Below, in pieces: positions 1 to 8,909 of a stretch of 64,000 nt of DNA (within the stretch, counting starts at the first letter, position 1; each line of letters starts with the position of its first letter). Source of the stretch: Sulfitobacter guttiformis (GTDB lineage: Bacteria > Pseudomonadota > Alphaproteobacteria > Rhodobacterales > Rhodobacteraceae); contig NZ_RAQK01000002.1 in assembly GCF_003610455.1 (NCBI RefSeq), positions 744,001 to 808,000 on the forward strand. Reading direction: 5' to 3'. Position numbers and translations under genes: made by a program. The notes below the pieces were generated by a model. The model did not search any database, had not been told where the DNA came from, and saw only the letters and a program-made list of their open reading frames with translations.

Positions 1-489
1 GTGGAGCGACAAATAACCGAGCGCAATGGCACCCTGACGGGTGTCATAGGCCTGCTGGACATCAGCAAGCCGCGCGGCAATGTGTTTCTGGACGAGTTGG
101 AAAGCCTGCTCGTCAAGCACGATGCCGGAATATCGGTGCGCCGATACATGAAGCCCACATTCGCCAAGCCCTGCCCAGACGTCCTGCGTCAGCAGATGCG
201 TGACGAATGCAACTTTGTGATCGAAGCGCTGGCCGACTGAGGATCCTGTACGACGTGCAGTATGCACGACAATTTCTGGTTTGAAACCCAGGGGATCCCG
301 GCAGTCGCCATCGCCTCGAGCGAGTTCGGCCAGGCCGCAATCGCGCAACGTAGCGCGCTTGGCATGAACGATGCGCGCTATCTCCTTGTGCCACATCCGA
401 TACAGGATGCCACGGACGACGAGATGCGGACAAAAGCGCAAGAAGCGTTTGGCGATGTGCTCAAGGCGCTGACGCAGAACGATACGTAA
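1..489 (+). CDS. UGSC-family (seleno)protein, 5' end probably outside the window
   Basis: The frame is open from base 1 to the TAA at 487-489 except for one TGA at 238-240. Read through, the TGA gives Sec-Gly-Ser-Cys followed by TTCSMHD, the motif that names the UGSC family. Both halves match the family pattern as I recall it: a GLLDISKP...FLDELE start, and a C-terminal half with GIPAVAI and VPHPIQ. The product visible here is about 162 residues. Base 1 happens to be GTG, but the family usually has a longer N-terminus, so the true start is probably upstream. The biochemical function of UGSC proteins is not established to my knowledge; a redox or thiol role is inference. A standard gene caller would break it into two genes at 1-240 and 262-489. 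Confidence 0.85.
238..270 (+). promoter_or_regulatory. Putative selenocysteine TGA codon with bacterial SECIS-like hairpin
   Basis: TGA is at 238-240. Thirteen bases later CGTGC (254-258) pairs with GCACG (264-268) around the loop AGTAT, with a further G-C pair beyond an A.A mismatch. The apical loop starts 18 bases after the TGA and has G as its second base. Both features agree with the published bacterial SECIS rules (loop about 16-37 nt downstream, a G in the first two loop positions). The stem is short, so this is support rather than proof. SelB would read it; no sel genes are in the window. Confidence 0.65.
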
Positions 490-495
490 ACGAAA

Positions 496-526
496 CGGGC
501 GCGGGCATACAACATGGCCGCGCCCG
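496..526 (+). terminator. Hairpin after the UGSC gene
   Basis: CGGGCGCGG (496-504) pairs perfectly with CCGCGCCCG (518-526) around a 13-base loop, starting 7 bases after the UGSC stop. No T-run follows, so it is a terminator-like or RNA-stabilising stem rather than a classic intrinsic terminator. Confidence 0.5.
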
Positions 527-644
527 AATTTCACGACGGGTCGAACCATACGAATGCGTATTGATTAGTGTTATTCGATTTTTGCTGACGGATGCCCGCG
601 CGGATGCCACGGTACAGAGATGTACCTCAAAAGGATTCCGCCCC

Positions 645-1559
645 ATGACGCTTACAAAAATCTGCGACGGCCTCGATTTTCCTGAAGGACCTATCGCTAT
701 GGCAGACGGTTCCGTGGTCCTTGTTGAAATCCGGCGACAGACGCTGTCACGGGTGCAACCTGACGGCCAAATCGAGGTAATTGCCGCGTTGGGCGGCGGC
801 CCCAACGGCGCTGCTGTCGGGCCGGACGGGATGATCTATGTCTGCAACAATGGTGGTTTTGTCTGGACCCAAACGGACGGTATCACCCGCCCGATCGGCA
901 CACCCGACGATTACATCAGCGGCTCGATCCAGCGGGTAGATCCCGCAACCGGTAATTTCGAAACCCTGTATGAAAGCTGTGACGGGGTACCCCTGCGCGG
1001 CCCAAACGATATCGTGTTTGACACCGAGGGCGGTTTTTACTTTACCGATTTGGGCAAATCGAACGCGGATTATGTCCATCACGGCGCATTCTATTATGCA
1101 AAAGCCGATGGTAGCGAAATCCGCCGCATGCAGTATCCCATGATCACTCCCAACGGCATCGGCCTGTCGCCTGACGGCAAAACAGTCCATGTCGCCGAGA
1201 CGCGCACAGGCCGCGTCTGGAGCTTTGATCTGATCGGACCGGGCAAGATCGCCCCTTTGCCCTTTAACATGCCGGGGCGTCTGCTCACCACCCTCCCCGA
1301 CTACCAGTTGCTCGACAGTCTTGCCGTGCAGGCGGATGGCAAGATTTGTGTGGCCACCCTGATGCGCGGAGGTGTGAGTGTCGTCCCCGTAGACGGAGGA
1401 CCGGTGGAGTTCATGAGCGTGCCGGGGGATCCCTACATCACCAACATCTGTTTTGGGGGGGAAGATATGCGCGATGCGTGGATCACCGCGTCGGGGACGG
1501 GATGCTTGTACCATACCCGCTGGCCCGCCGCGGGATTGAAGCTTAATTATAACGCTTGA
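645..1559 (+). CDS. SMP-30/gluconolactonase-like lactonase
   Basis: A 304-residue six-bladed beta-propeller protein of the SMP-30/gluconolactonase/LRE family, which hydrolyses sugar or other lactones using a bound divalent metal. Family features include DFPEGPIA near the N-terminus, the RGPNDIVFD and GGFYFTDLG segments, ITPNGIGLSPDGKTVHVAE, and a late DSLAVQADGKICVATL repeat. The ATG at 645 is preferred over the upstream in-frame ATG at 561 because AAGGA lies 9 bases before it and the protein motif starts there. There is no signal peptide, so it is probably cytoplasmic. The neighbouring exporter and peptide-type ABC operon do not reveal the substrate. Confidence 0.85.
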   Translation: MTLTKICDGLDFPEGPIAMADGSVVLVEIRRQTLSRVQPDGQIEVIAALGGGPNGAAVGPDGMIYVCNNGGFVWTQTDGITRPIGTPDDYISGSIQRVDPATGNFETLYESCDGVPLRGPNDIVFDTEGGFYFTDLGKSNADYVHHGAFYYAKADGSEIRRMQYPMITPNGIGLSPDGKTVHVAETRTGRVWSFDLIGPGKIAPLPFNMPGRLLTTLPDYQLLDSLAVQADGKICVATLMRGGVSVVPVDGGPVEFMSVPGDPYITNICFGGEDMRDAWITASGTGCLYHTRWPAAGLKLNYNA

Positions 1560-1568
1560 TTTGCGATC

Positions 1569-2462
1569 TTAAACTGGCGGACGCTGCCTGCGGCGCACAC
1601 TTACCAGCAGGCCAACGGTCAGCAAAACCAGCGCGCAGATGCTGACCACGTTCAGGCTTTCTCCAAGGATGACTGCGCCCAGAATGCCGCCAACCCCTGG
1701 CACTGCCGCGAGGATCGAGGAGGTATTGGCTGTCCCGATGGTCCGAGAGGCATGTGCGATAAACAGCAACCCCATGAGATTGGGGACAAACCCCTGATAG
1801 ACGGCTTGCAACAGCAATGGACCCATGGGCACATCGGCAAAGCCGGATGGCAGGAAAACTGCCCAGACCGGAAGATATACTGCCGCATTTACAATTGTGC
1901 CGCAAAAAATGATTTGCATCGCGCCCAGTTTCCAGCGCTCTGATAAAATCACGTAGAACGAAAAGAACACCGCACCCACAACAAACAGTAAATCCCCGAT
2001 CCACGCCTGTGCGTTCTGCGTCGATGTTCCGTCCCATGCAAGCACGATGGCGGATATCAAAACCAGTACTGCGCCCAGCATCTGACGGGTGGTGGGGGCG
2101 GTGCGAAACAGGCTGACGCCAAGGACGATGCCCACCAGCGGCAAAACCCCGTTCATGAAAATGCCGCCATGGGCTGCTGGCGCGAACAAAAAACCAGCAA
2201 AGACACAGAGGATATACAGCGGACCAAGTATGAACGAGATTATCGCAATCTGGATCAGCGAAAGACCACGCCACGGTTTGAAATAGAGGCACAACGGCAA
2301 AGCCACCACCGACGCCAGACCATAGCGAAGCGCCGCGAGATCAAAGATTGTGAGCCCGCTGTCACCCGCGACCTTGCTCACGATGAGCCAGAAGGACCAG
2401 ACGAAAACGATCGTCCATGCCGCCGCATATCCCGTAATCTGCGAGGGGGGTGTGGTGGTCAT
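1569..2462 (-). CDS. EamA/DMT-family transporter
   Basis: A 297-residue membrane protein with about ten hydrophobic segments, arranged as two EamA-type halves. Visible family features are AWTIVFVWSFWLIVSKV at the N-terminus, LRYGLASVVALPL in the first repeat and ILAAVPGVGGILGAVILGES in the second. Members usually export amino acids, metabolites or purines; the substrate cannot be read from sequence. The gene ends 9 bases from the convergent lactonase and is transcribed away from the peptide ABC operon, so the 2463-2708 gap should hold divergent promoters. Confidence 0.88.
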   Translation of the reverse strand: MTTTPPSQITGYAAAWTIVFVWSFWLIVSKVAGDSGLTIFDLAALRYGLASVVALPLCLYFKPWRGLSLIQIAIISFILGPLYILCVFAGFLFAPAAHGGIFMNGVLPLVGIVLGVSLFRTAPTTRQMLGAVLVLISAIVLAWDGTSTQNAQAWIGDLLFVVGAVFFSFYVILSERWKLGAMQIIFCGTIVNAAVYLPVWAVFLPSGFADVPMGPLLLQAVYQGFVPNLMGLLFIAHASRTIGTANTSSILAAVPGVGGILGAVILGESLNVVSICALVLLTVGLLVSVRRRQRPPV

Positions 2463-2708
2463 CTGCGGCGTGCCCCTGCGTCATGAAGATAATCAGTAGC
2501 CACACCAGTAGGAGGTGCCCCTGTGCAAGGCAAGGCTTGGCGGGCAATTGCCAAAGATGCGTCCTGCTGTCACGCCCTGCGCAAGAATTATTGCGCTGAT
2601 AATCCGAGGACTGCGCACCCTAACTGCACCACAATTCCGATCAGGCACTTGCCATCGGGGAAAAATCGTCCAACCTTGCGCAGATATTCAACAAACAGGG
2701 GAATCTCG

Positions 2709-4289
2709 ATGAAATCAACGATGGCAATTACACTTGGCGCAATGCTTTTGAGCACTGCCGCCCCGCTAGCGGCTGAAACGCTGCGTTGGGCACGCTCGGG
2801 CGATGCGCTGACGCTCGACCCACACTCACAAAACGAGGGTCCGACTCACACGATCCGTCACCAGATGTATGAACCGCTGGTAATCCGCGATGTGTCCGGC
2901 GCGTTCGAGCCGACACTCGCCACCGACTGGGCGCCGAAGGCCGACGATCCGAATGTTTGGGTGTTCAATCTGCGTCAGGGAGTGAAGTTCCACGATGGTG
3001 CCGATTTCACCGCCGAAGACGTAGTGTTCAGCATAAACCGCGCCAAGCAGGAAAATTCGGACATGAAAGAGCTTATCGGCTCGATCACCGAAGTGCGGGC
3101 TGTAGATGATCATACCGTCGAGATCGTCACAAGCGGACCAAACCCGATTTTGCCCGCCAATCTCACCAACCTGTTTATGATGGACAAGGACTGGACCGAG
3201 GCGAACAACACAGTCAACGTTCAGGATTTTGAGGGCGGCGAGATCACATTTGCCACCACAAACGCAAACGGCACTGGCCCCTATGTCCTGACCAGCCGCG
3301 AACCTGACGTAAAGACCGTCATGACCCGTAACGAAGCCTATTGGGGCATCGACCAGTTTCCGATGGATGTGACCGAAATCATCTATACTCCGATCCAGAA
3401 TGCAGCGACCCGTGTGGCCGCCATGCTGTCGGGCGAGATTGACTTCTTGCAGGATATGCCGGTGCAGGATCTCGAGCGTGTGAACGCCGTAGACGGTTTG
3501 CTGGTCAAGCAGGCACCGCAGAACCGCGTGATCTTCTTTGGCCTGAACATGGGCGCCGATGATATCGAAGCCGACAATGTTGATGGAAAAAATCCGTTGG
3601 CCGATGTCCGTGTGCGCAAGGCGATGTCGATGGCAATCAACCGCGATGCGATCAAGCAGGTCGTGATGCGCGGCCAATCCGAGCCTGCGGGAATGATCGC
3701 CCCCCCATTCGTGAACGGCTGGACCGCCGAAATGGATGCGGAATCTGTCACGGATGTGGAAGGTGCCAAGGCGCTGATGGCTGAGGCAGGATACGCCGAT
3801 GGCTTCTCGCTGCGCCTTGATTGCCCCAACGACCGTTATGTCAACGACGAAGGTATTTGTCAGGCGACAGTCGGCATGCTGGGTCAGATCGGAGTCAAAG
3901 TGAACCTCGATGCCAAGCCGAAGGCGCAGCACTTTCCGCTGATCACCGACGGCAAGACCGACTTTTACATGTTGGGCTGGGGCGTTCCGACCTACGATTC
4001 TGAATATGTATTCAACTTCCTTGTGCATGGCCGTGAAGCGGAAATCGGAACCTGGAACGGTACCGGCTATGACAACGACGAACTGGATGCAAAAATTCTG
4101 TCGCTAGCCTCCAACGTTGATCTGGAAGCACGTGATGCGGATATCGCTGACATCTGGCGCGTTGTGCAGGACGAACACCTGTATATCCCGATCCACCATC
4201 AGGTTCTGAACTGGGGCATGGCGGAAAATGTAGTCATGGAAGTCGATCCCGAGGACCAGCCCAAGGTCAAATACTTCACCATGAAGTAA
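2709..4289 (+). CDS. ABC transporter substrate-binding protein, peptide/opine type (SBP family 5)
   Basis: A 526-residue periplasmic solute-binding protein. A signal peptide (MKSTMAITLGAMLLSTAAPLAAE) leads into LRWARSGDALTLDPHSQNEG, typical of DppA/OppA-like family 5 proteins. DVVFSINRAK, NGTGPYVL and the C-terminal GWGVPTYDSEY are further family landmarks. Start choice: ATG 2709 follows an AGGGG box and the signal peptide; the upstream in-frame ATG at 2523 would add 62 residues of non-signal sequence. It is the first gene of a six-gene uptake operon. The ligand is unknown (peptide, opine, nickel and sugar binders all occur in this family). Confidence 0.92.
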   Translation: MKSTMAITLGAMLLSTAAPLAAETLRWARSGDALTLDPHSQNEGPTHTIRHQMYEPLVIRDVSGAFEPTLATDWAPKADDPNVWVFNLRQGVKFHDGADFTAEDVVFSINRAKQENSDMKELIGSITEVRAVDDHTVEIVTSGPNPILPANLTNLFMMDKDWTEANNTVNVQDFEGGEITFATTNANGTGPYVLTSREPDVKTVMTRNEAYWGIDQFPMDVTEIIYTPIQNAATRVAAMLSGEIDFLQDMPVQDLERVNAVDGLLVKQAPQNRVIFFGLNMGADDIEADNVDGKNPLADVRVRKAMSMAINRDAIKQVVMRGQSEPAGMIAPPFVNGWTAEMDAESVTDVEGAKALMAEAGYADGFSLRLDCPNDRYVNDEGICQATVGMLGQIGVKVNLDAKPKAQHFPLITDGKTDFYMLGWGVPTYDSEYVFNFLVHGREAEIGTWNGTGYDNDELDAKILSLASNVDLEARDADIADIWRVVQDEHLYIPIHHQVLNWGMAENVVMEVDPEDQPKVKYFTMK

Positions 4290-4297
4290 ACCCGTTT

Positions 4298-4328
4298 GCG
4301 GCGCGCCGGTTCGATACTGGCGCGCCGC
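4298..4328 (+). terminator. Intercistronic hairpin between tandem binding-protein genes
   Basis: GCGGCGCGCC (4298-4307) and GGCGCGCCGC (4319-4328) form a perfect 10-bp stem with an 11-base loop 8 bases after the first binding-protein stop. No T-run follows. Such stems in ABC operons commonly stabilise the upstream binding-protein message or attenuate the rest; which applies here is inference. Confidence 0.55.
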
Positions 4329-4376
4329 GCTCAATGCCCCCTGCCCGTTTTCACCCTACCCAGCTTAGGAAATAGA

Positions 4377-5942
4377 ATGTTACGCACATTAGGTTATGCC
4401 GCTGCTCTCGCTGCTTTTGCTTCTTCCGTTCACGCGGCTGAGTTTAAATGGGCCGTTACAACCGACCCCCAGACAATGGACCCGCATGCGGTAAACTCGA
4501 CACCTGTCTTGGGTTTCCTCAACAACGTCTATGAGGGGCTCGTCCAGCGTGGTCAGGACATGACGATCCAGCCCTCCCTTGCCACCAGTTGGGAGCCAAT
4601 AGAAAACGGGAGCGGCTGGCGCTTTAAACTGCGCGAAGGGGTTACGTTTCAGGACGGCGCGGCATTTACCGCGCAGGACGTCCTCTTCTCCTAACAGCGC
4701 GCATCGAGCCCCGAGGCCGACACCAGCAGCTGGTTTGCGCCAGTGTCCGAAGTCATCATTGTCGATGACTTCACTGTCGACATCATGACCAATGCGCCTG
4801 ATCCGATTTTTCCAGACAGCATCGCCAACTGGATGATCATGGACAGCGGTTTGGCCGAGGCCAACGATGCCACCCGCCCCGACAAAGAAAGCGGTAATTA
4901 CGCGACGCTCAACACAAACGGCACGGGCGCATTTGCAATCACAAGCCGCGAGCCGGGTCTGCGCACCGTGCTGGAGCCTTTTGCCGGATGGTGGGGCGAA
5001 GTCACCCATAACATCACCCGCGCCGAACTGACCCCGATCCAGAATGATGCCACCGCCTTGGCTGCGCTGCTAGCGGGCGATGTGGATTTCATCAATCCTG
5101 TGCCGGTGCAGGATGTGGCGCGCCTCAAGAATAACCCAGATGTAAAAATCATTCAGGGCGTTGAGGCGCGGGTCATCATGCTCGGCTTTGCGAATGATGC
5201 TGCGACCCTCAAATACTCGTCCGAGACAACTGATGCCAACCCCTTTGCCGATGCACGTGTGCGCCGTGCGGTGGCCCATGCGGTCAACGTTCCGGCAATT
5301 CTGCAAACGACGATGCGTGGCACGGCAGAGCAGGTGAACCAGTTGGTTGGCTCTGGCATACGCGGCTATACGGCTGGTCTGTCGAATGATGCGGCCTACG
5401 ACCCAGATGCGGCGCGGGCCCTGCTGGCCGAGGCAGGATACCCCGAAGGGTTTTCCTTCGGGTTCAAATGCTCCAACGACCGGTATTTGAATGATGAGGC
5501 CGTCTGTCAGGCTATTACAGGGATGCTGGCACAGGTCGGCCTGCGCGCCACTTTGGATGCGATGCCGGTGCAAAACTACTGGCCCGAACTGCGCAGCGAC
5601 AATTTCGACATGTTCCTGCTGGGTTGGTCCCCCGGAACGTTCGACGCGGAGCATCCGATTCGCTTCCTCGTTGCGACCCCGAACGAGGAAAAGCGTCTGG
5701 GCAGCTGGAACTTTGGCGGGTTCTCGAACGCCCGTATTGATGAACTGTTGCCTATGATCCAATCCGAGATTGACGATACAAAGCGCCAGTCGATGCTGGA
5801 TGAAGTCGCACAGACGTTGCAGGACGAGATGGCATATGTGCCGCTTTATGTGCAGCCGCTAGTCTGGGGAGCGCGTGCAAATATAGATGTGGTTCAACGG
5901 ACCGATGACTTCTTTATCTTGCGTTGGGTTACCGTTAACTAA
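4377..5942 (+). pseudogene. Second ABC substrate-binding protein gene interrupted by an in-frame TAA
   Basis: The ATG at 4377 (AGGA 7 bases upstream) opens a signal peptide (LGYAAALAAFASSVHA) and a family 5 binding protein similar to the preceding gene. After AQDVLFS a TAA stands at 4692-4694 and the same frame continues with QRASSPEAD to a natural stop at 5942. In the paralogue the same place reads VVFSINRAK, so one coding triplet has become a stop. No frameshift is needed. Without the stop the product would be about 521 residues. It is either a recent nonsense mutation or a sequencing error. A TAT/TAC to TAA change is the simplest origin. The downstream permease and ATPase genes remain intact. 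Confidence 0.85.
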
Positions 5943-5964
5943 GGCCTCTCGCGACAGGACCACG

Positions 5965-5987
5965 CGGGGGGCTGTACAGGCCCCCCG
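5965..5987 (+). terminator. G/C-rich hairpin before the permease genes
   Basis: CGGGGGG (5965-5971) pairs with CCCCCCG (5981-5987) around a short loop that is itself CTGTACAGG. It lies between the second binding protein and the permeases. No T-run is present; a role in differential expression within the operon is inferred. Confidence 0.4.
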
Positions 5988-6007
5988 ACCAATAGGAAAT
6001 TCACCAT

Positions 6008-6988
6008 ATGCTTGCCTTTATCATCCGGCGCGTTTTGCAATCCGCGCTTGTTTTGCTCATTGTCGGCCTTACTGCGTTCTCTATGTTCCGCTTTGTCGGT
6101 GATCCGATTGACAACATGCTGGGGCAAGAACGCACTGCCATGGACATCGAGCGGCTGCGCGAGCAGCTTGGCCTCGACCAGTCATTTCCTGTGCAATACT
6201 ATAAGTTCTTGCAAGAGGCCGCTCAGGGTAATTTCGGAGTGAGCTACCGTCAGGGGCGGCCTGTCGCAGAAATTTTGCTTGAACGGGCGCCTGCCACGCT
6301 TGAATTGGCGGCTGTGTCGGGGATTCTAGCCATTGCCTTCGGCATCGCTTTTGGCGTGTTCACTGCAATCAGGCGCGACGGATTTGTGGCCAATTTCATC
6401 ATGTCGGCGTCGCTTATCGGGGTATCTTTGCCCACCTTTCTCATCGGAATTTTGCTGATCTATATCTTCTCGGTCGAGCTGGGATGGCTGCCCAGTTTTG
6501 GTCGTGGCGAGACGGTGAAAATCGGGAACTGGACCACAGGCCTGCTCACAGCATCCGGCCTGAAGGCGCTGATCCTGCCGTCTATTACGCTGGGGCTTTA
6601 CCAGATGACGTTAATCATGCGACTGGTCCGTTCGGAAATGCTCGAAGTGTTGCGGCAGGACTATATCCGTTTTGCACGAGCCCGTGGCCTGCGCGACCGG
6701 ACGATCAATTTCCGCCATGCGCTCAAAAACACAATGGTGCCAGTGATCACGGTGATTGGTTTACAAGTAGGCGCAATCATCGCATTCGCCATCATCACCG
6801 AGACGGTATTCCAGTGGCCCGGCGTTGGTCTGCTGTTTATCAACGCGGTTCAATTCGTCGACATTCCGGTCATGGCCGCCTATCTGATGCTGATCTCCGT
6901 CATGTTTGTCGGCATCAATCTGATCGTCGATATCCTTTACTTCTTTATTGATCCACGGTTGCGGGTTGACCGCACGGGAGGCCACTGA
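6008..6988 (+). CDS. ABC transporter permease, DppB/OppB type
   Basis: A 326-residue inner-membrane permease starting MLAFIIRRVLQSALVLLIVG, the usual N-terminal helix of DppB/OppB-like subunits. About six membrane helices are visible, and the cytoplasmic EAA loop is recognisable around residues 217-245 (DYIRFARARGLRDRTINFRH). It forms the translocation pore together with the next gene's product. Its TGA overlaps the ATG of that gene, indicating translational coupling. Confidence 0.92.
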   Translation: MLAFIIRRVLQSALVLLIVGLTAFSMFRFVGDPIDNMLGQERTAMDIERLREQLGLDQSFPVQYYKFLQEAAQGNFGVSYRQGRPVAEILLERAPATLELAAVSGILAIAFGIAFGVFTAIRRDGFVANFIMSASLIGVSLPTFLIGILLIYIFSVELGWLPSFGRGETVKIGNWTTGLLTASGLKALILPSITLGLYQMTLIMRLVRSEMLEVLRQDYIRFARARGLRDRTINFRHALKNTMVPVITVIGLQVGAIIAFAIITETVFQWPGVGLLFINAVQFVDIPVMAAYLMLISVMFVGINLIVDILYFFIDPRLRVDRTGGH

Positions 6989-7932
6989 TGACAGATATGC
7001 CTGTAAAACCAGCCGAGCAATCGCGCCTGCGCGTCTTCCTCGACAGTGATGTTTTCTACATGTTCAAGAAATCTCCAGTGGCAATCGTCTCGGCGGTTGT
7101 GTTCTCCGCGCTGGTCCTGTCTGCGGTGTTTGCGCCGCTCATCGCGCCGACGAATCCGTTCGATCCCGCCTCGCTCAATCTGATGAACGGGTTTACCGGG
7201 CCGATGACGCCGAATGCCTTCACGGGCGAAAGCTTCTTTCTTGGCACCGACGATCAGGGGCGCGATCTGTTCTCGACCATCCTTTATGGCATGCGCGTCT
7301 CACTGTTTGTGGGGGTGGCGGCGGTGATGCTGGCCATGCTGATCGGCATTACACTCGGCCTGATATCGGGCTACGTGGGCGGCTGGACCGAGACAATCAT
7401 CATGCGTACGGCAGACGTGCAACTTACATTTCCCTCGATCCTTGTGGCGATGCTGATTTTTGGCGTGGCCAAGGGGATTACGCCGGTTGAATACCGTGAC
7501 CAGATGGCGATCTGGGTGTTGATCCTCGCCATTGGTCTGAGCGATTGGGTACAGTTTGCACGCGTTGTGCGCGGGGCAACTATGGTCGAAAAGCGCAAAG
7601 AATACGTCGAGGCGGCGCGCCTGATTGGCCGTACGCCATTTTCGATTATGCTGCGTCATATCCTGCCCAATGTTTTGTCGCCTGTGTTGGTTATCGCAAC
7701 CATCTCGCTGGCGCTCGCGATCATTGCAGAGGCCACGCTGAGCTTTCTGGGGGTCGGTGCGCCTGCAACACAACCCTCGCTTGGCACCCTCATCCGTATT
7801 GGCCAAGGGTTTCTCTTCTCCGGCGAATGGTGGATTTTATTATTCCCTGCTGTCACGCTTCTGACCCTAGCGCTCAGCGTCAACCTGCTCGGTGACTGGC
7901 TGCGCGATGCTCTGAACCCGAGGTTACGCTGA
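6988..7932 (+). CDS. ABC transporter permease, DppC/OppC type
   Basis: A 314-residue permease with an N-terminal cytoplasmic stretch and a first helix near residues 30-52, then HFLGTDDQGRD-like sequence (here FLGTDDQGRDLFSTILYGMR) that marks DppC/OppC proteins. The EAA loop reads YVEAARLIGRTPFSIMLRHI. It pairs with the DppB-type subunit; ATGA overlaps occur at both gene borders. Confidence 0.92.
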   Translation: MTDMPVKPAEQSRLRVFLDSDVFYMFKKSPVAIVSAVVFSALVLSAVFAPLIAPTNPFDPASLNLMNGFTGPMTPNAFTGESFFLGTDDQGRDLFSTILYGMRVSLFVGVAAVMLAMLIGITLGLISGYVGGWTETIIMRTADVQLTFPSILVAMLIFGVAKGITPVEYRDQMAIWVLILAIGLSDWVQFARVVRGATMVEKRKEYVEAARLIGRTPFSIMLRHILPNVLSPVLVIATISLALAIIAEATLSFLGVGAPATQPSLGTLIRIGQGFLFSGEWWILLFPAVTLLTLALSVNLLGDWLRDALNPRLR

Positions 7933-8909
7933 TGTCCGATGTTGTTTTGTCAATCAGGGGGCTCTCTGTCGAGATCCCTACACGCGCAGGCATCGTGAAA
8001 CCTGTGGACGGCGTGAGCTATGACATCCGCGCAGGCGAGATACTGGGCGTTGTAGGCGAAAGCGGTGCGGGCAAGTCGATGGCAGGCAATGCTGTCATCG
8101 GCCTGTTGACTGCGCCTGCGCATATCGCTGCAGGTGAAATCTGGCTCAACGGGACGCGGATTGACGCGCTCAAAGGCGAGCAGATGCGTCGCCTGCGGGG
8201 CAAGCAGATAGGCATGGTATTTCAGGATCCTTTGACCTCGCTCAATCCATTGCTGAGCATCGGCGACCAACTTACCGAAACGATGATGACCCATCTCGAC
8301 ATAAGCCGTGCACAGGCAAGAAAGCGGGCCATTGCAGCGCTCGAAGAGGTCGGCATACCCGGTGCATCCGAACGCATCGACAGCTTCCCCCACCAGTTCA
8401 GCGGGGGTATGCGCCAGCGGGTTGTTATCGCACTCGCGCTTTGCGCCGAGCCGTCGCTGATCATCGCGGACGAGCCCACGACCGCGCTGGACGTCTCTGT
8501 ACAGGCGCAAATCATTGCACTGTTGAAGCGTCTGTGCCGCGACCGGGGCACTGCGGTTATGCTCATTACCCATGATATGGGCGTGATTGCAGAGGCCGCC
8601 GACCGTGTGGCGGTCATGTATGCAGGGCGTCTTGCAGAGTTGGGGGCGGTGCGTGATGTGCTCACGGCCCCTCGCCACCCCTATACGTTCGGTTTGATGG
8701 CCTCGACCCCGCTCGCCTCTGCGGGAAAAGCGCGTCTGCACCAGATCGAGGGTGCGATGCCACGCCTGAACAGAGTGCCCGAAGGCTGCCCCTTCAATCC
8801 CCGCTGCGCCTATGCGCAAGATAAATGTCGCATGGCCCCGAGCCCGCAGATCAATGAAGACGGCGATGCCGCCTGCTGGTTCCCCATCGACGCGCAAAAG
8901 GTATCGTAA
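7932..8909 (+). CDS. ABC transporter ATP-binding protein, DppD/OppD type
   Basis: A 325-residue ATPase that energises uptake. Walker A is GESGAGKS, the signature is FSGGMRQRV, Walker B is LIIADEPTTALD and the switch histidine lies in LITHDMG. The C-terminal oligopeptide/dipeptide domain ends with the cysteine-rich CPFNPRCAYAQDKC motif found in OppD/DppD proteins, where it can bind an Fe-S cluster. It overlaps both neighbours by ATGA-type junctions and should dimerise with the next ATPase. Confidence 0.93.
   Translation: MSDVVLSIRGLSVEIPTRAGIVKPVDGVSYDIRAGEILGVVGESGAGKSMAGNAVIGLLTAPAHIAAGEIWLNGTRIDALKGEQMRRLRGKQIGMVFQDPLTSLNPLLSIGDQLTETMMTHLDISRAQARKRAIAALEEVGIPGASERIDSFPHQFSGGMRQRVVIALALCAEPSLIIADEPTTALDVSVQAQIIALLKRLCRDRGTAVMLITHDMGVIAEAADRVAVMYAGRLAELGAVRDVLTAPRHPYTFGLMASTPLASAGKARLHQIEGAMPRLNRVPEGCPFNPRCAYAQDKCRMAPSPQINEDGDAACWFPIDAQKVS

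Noticed and set aside
1543..2292. Long minus-strand frame of 249 codons
   Set aside because: It is the EamA gene read in another frame; the 1569-2462 frame has the membrane-protein motifs.
4692..4694. TAA (and TAG at 53321 and 57021, TAA at 53767) as recoding sites
   Set aside because: Different stop codons, no linked stem-loop or family precedent, and neighbouring lesions at 52-54 kb point to gene decay instead.
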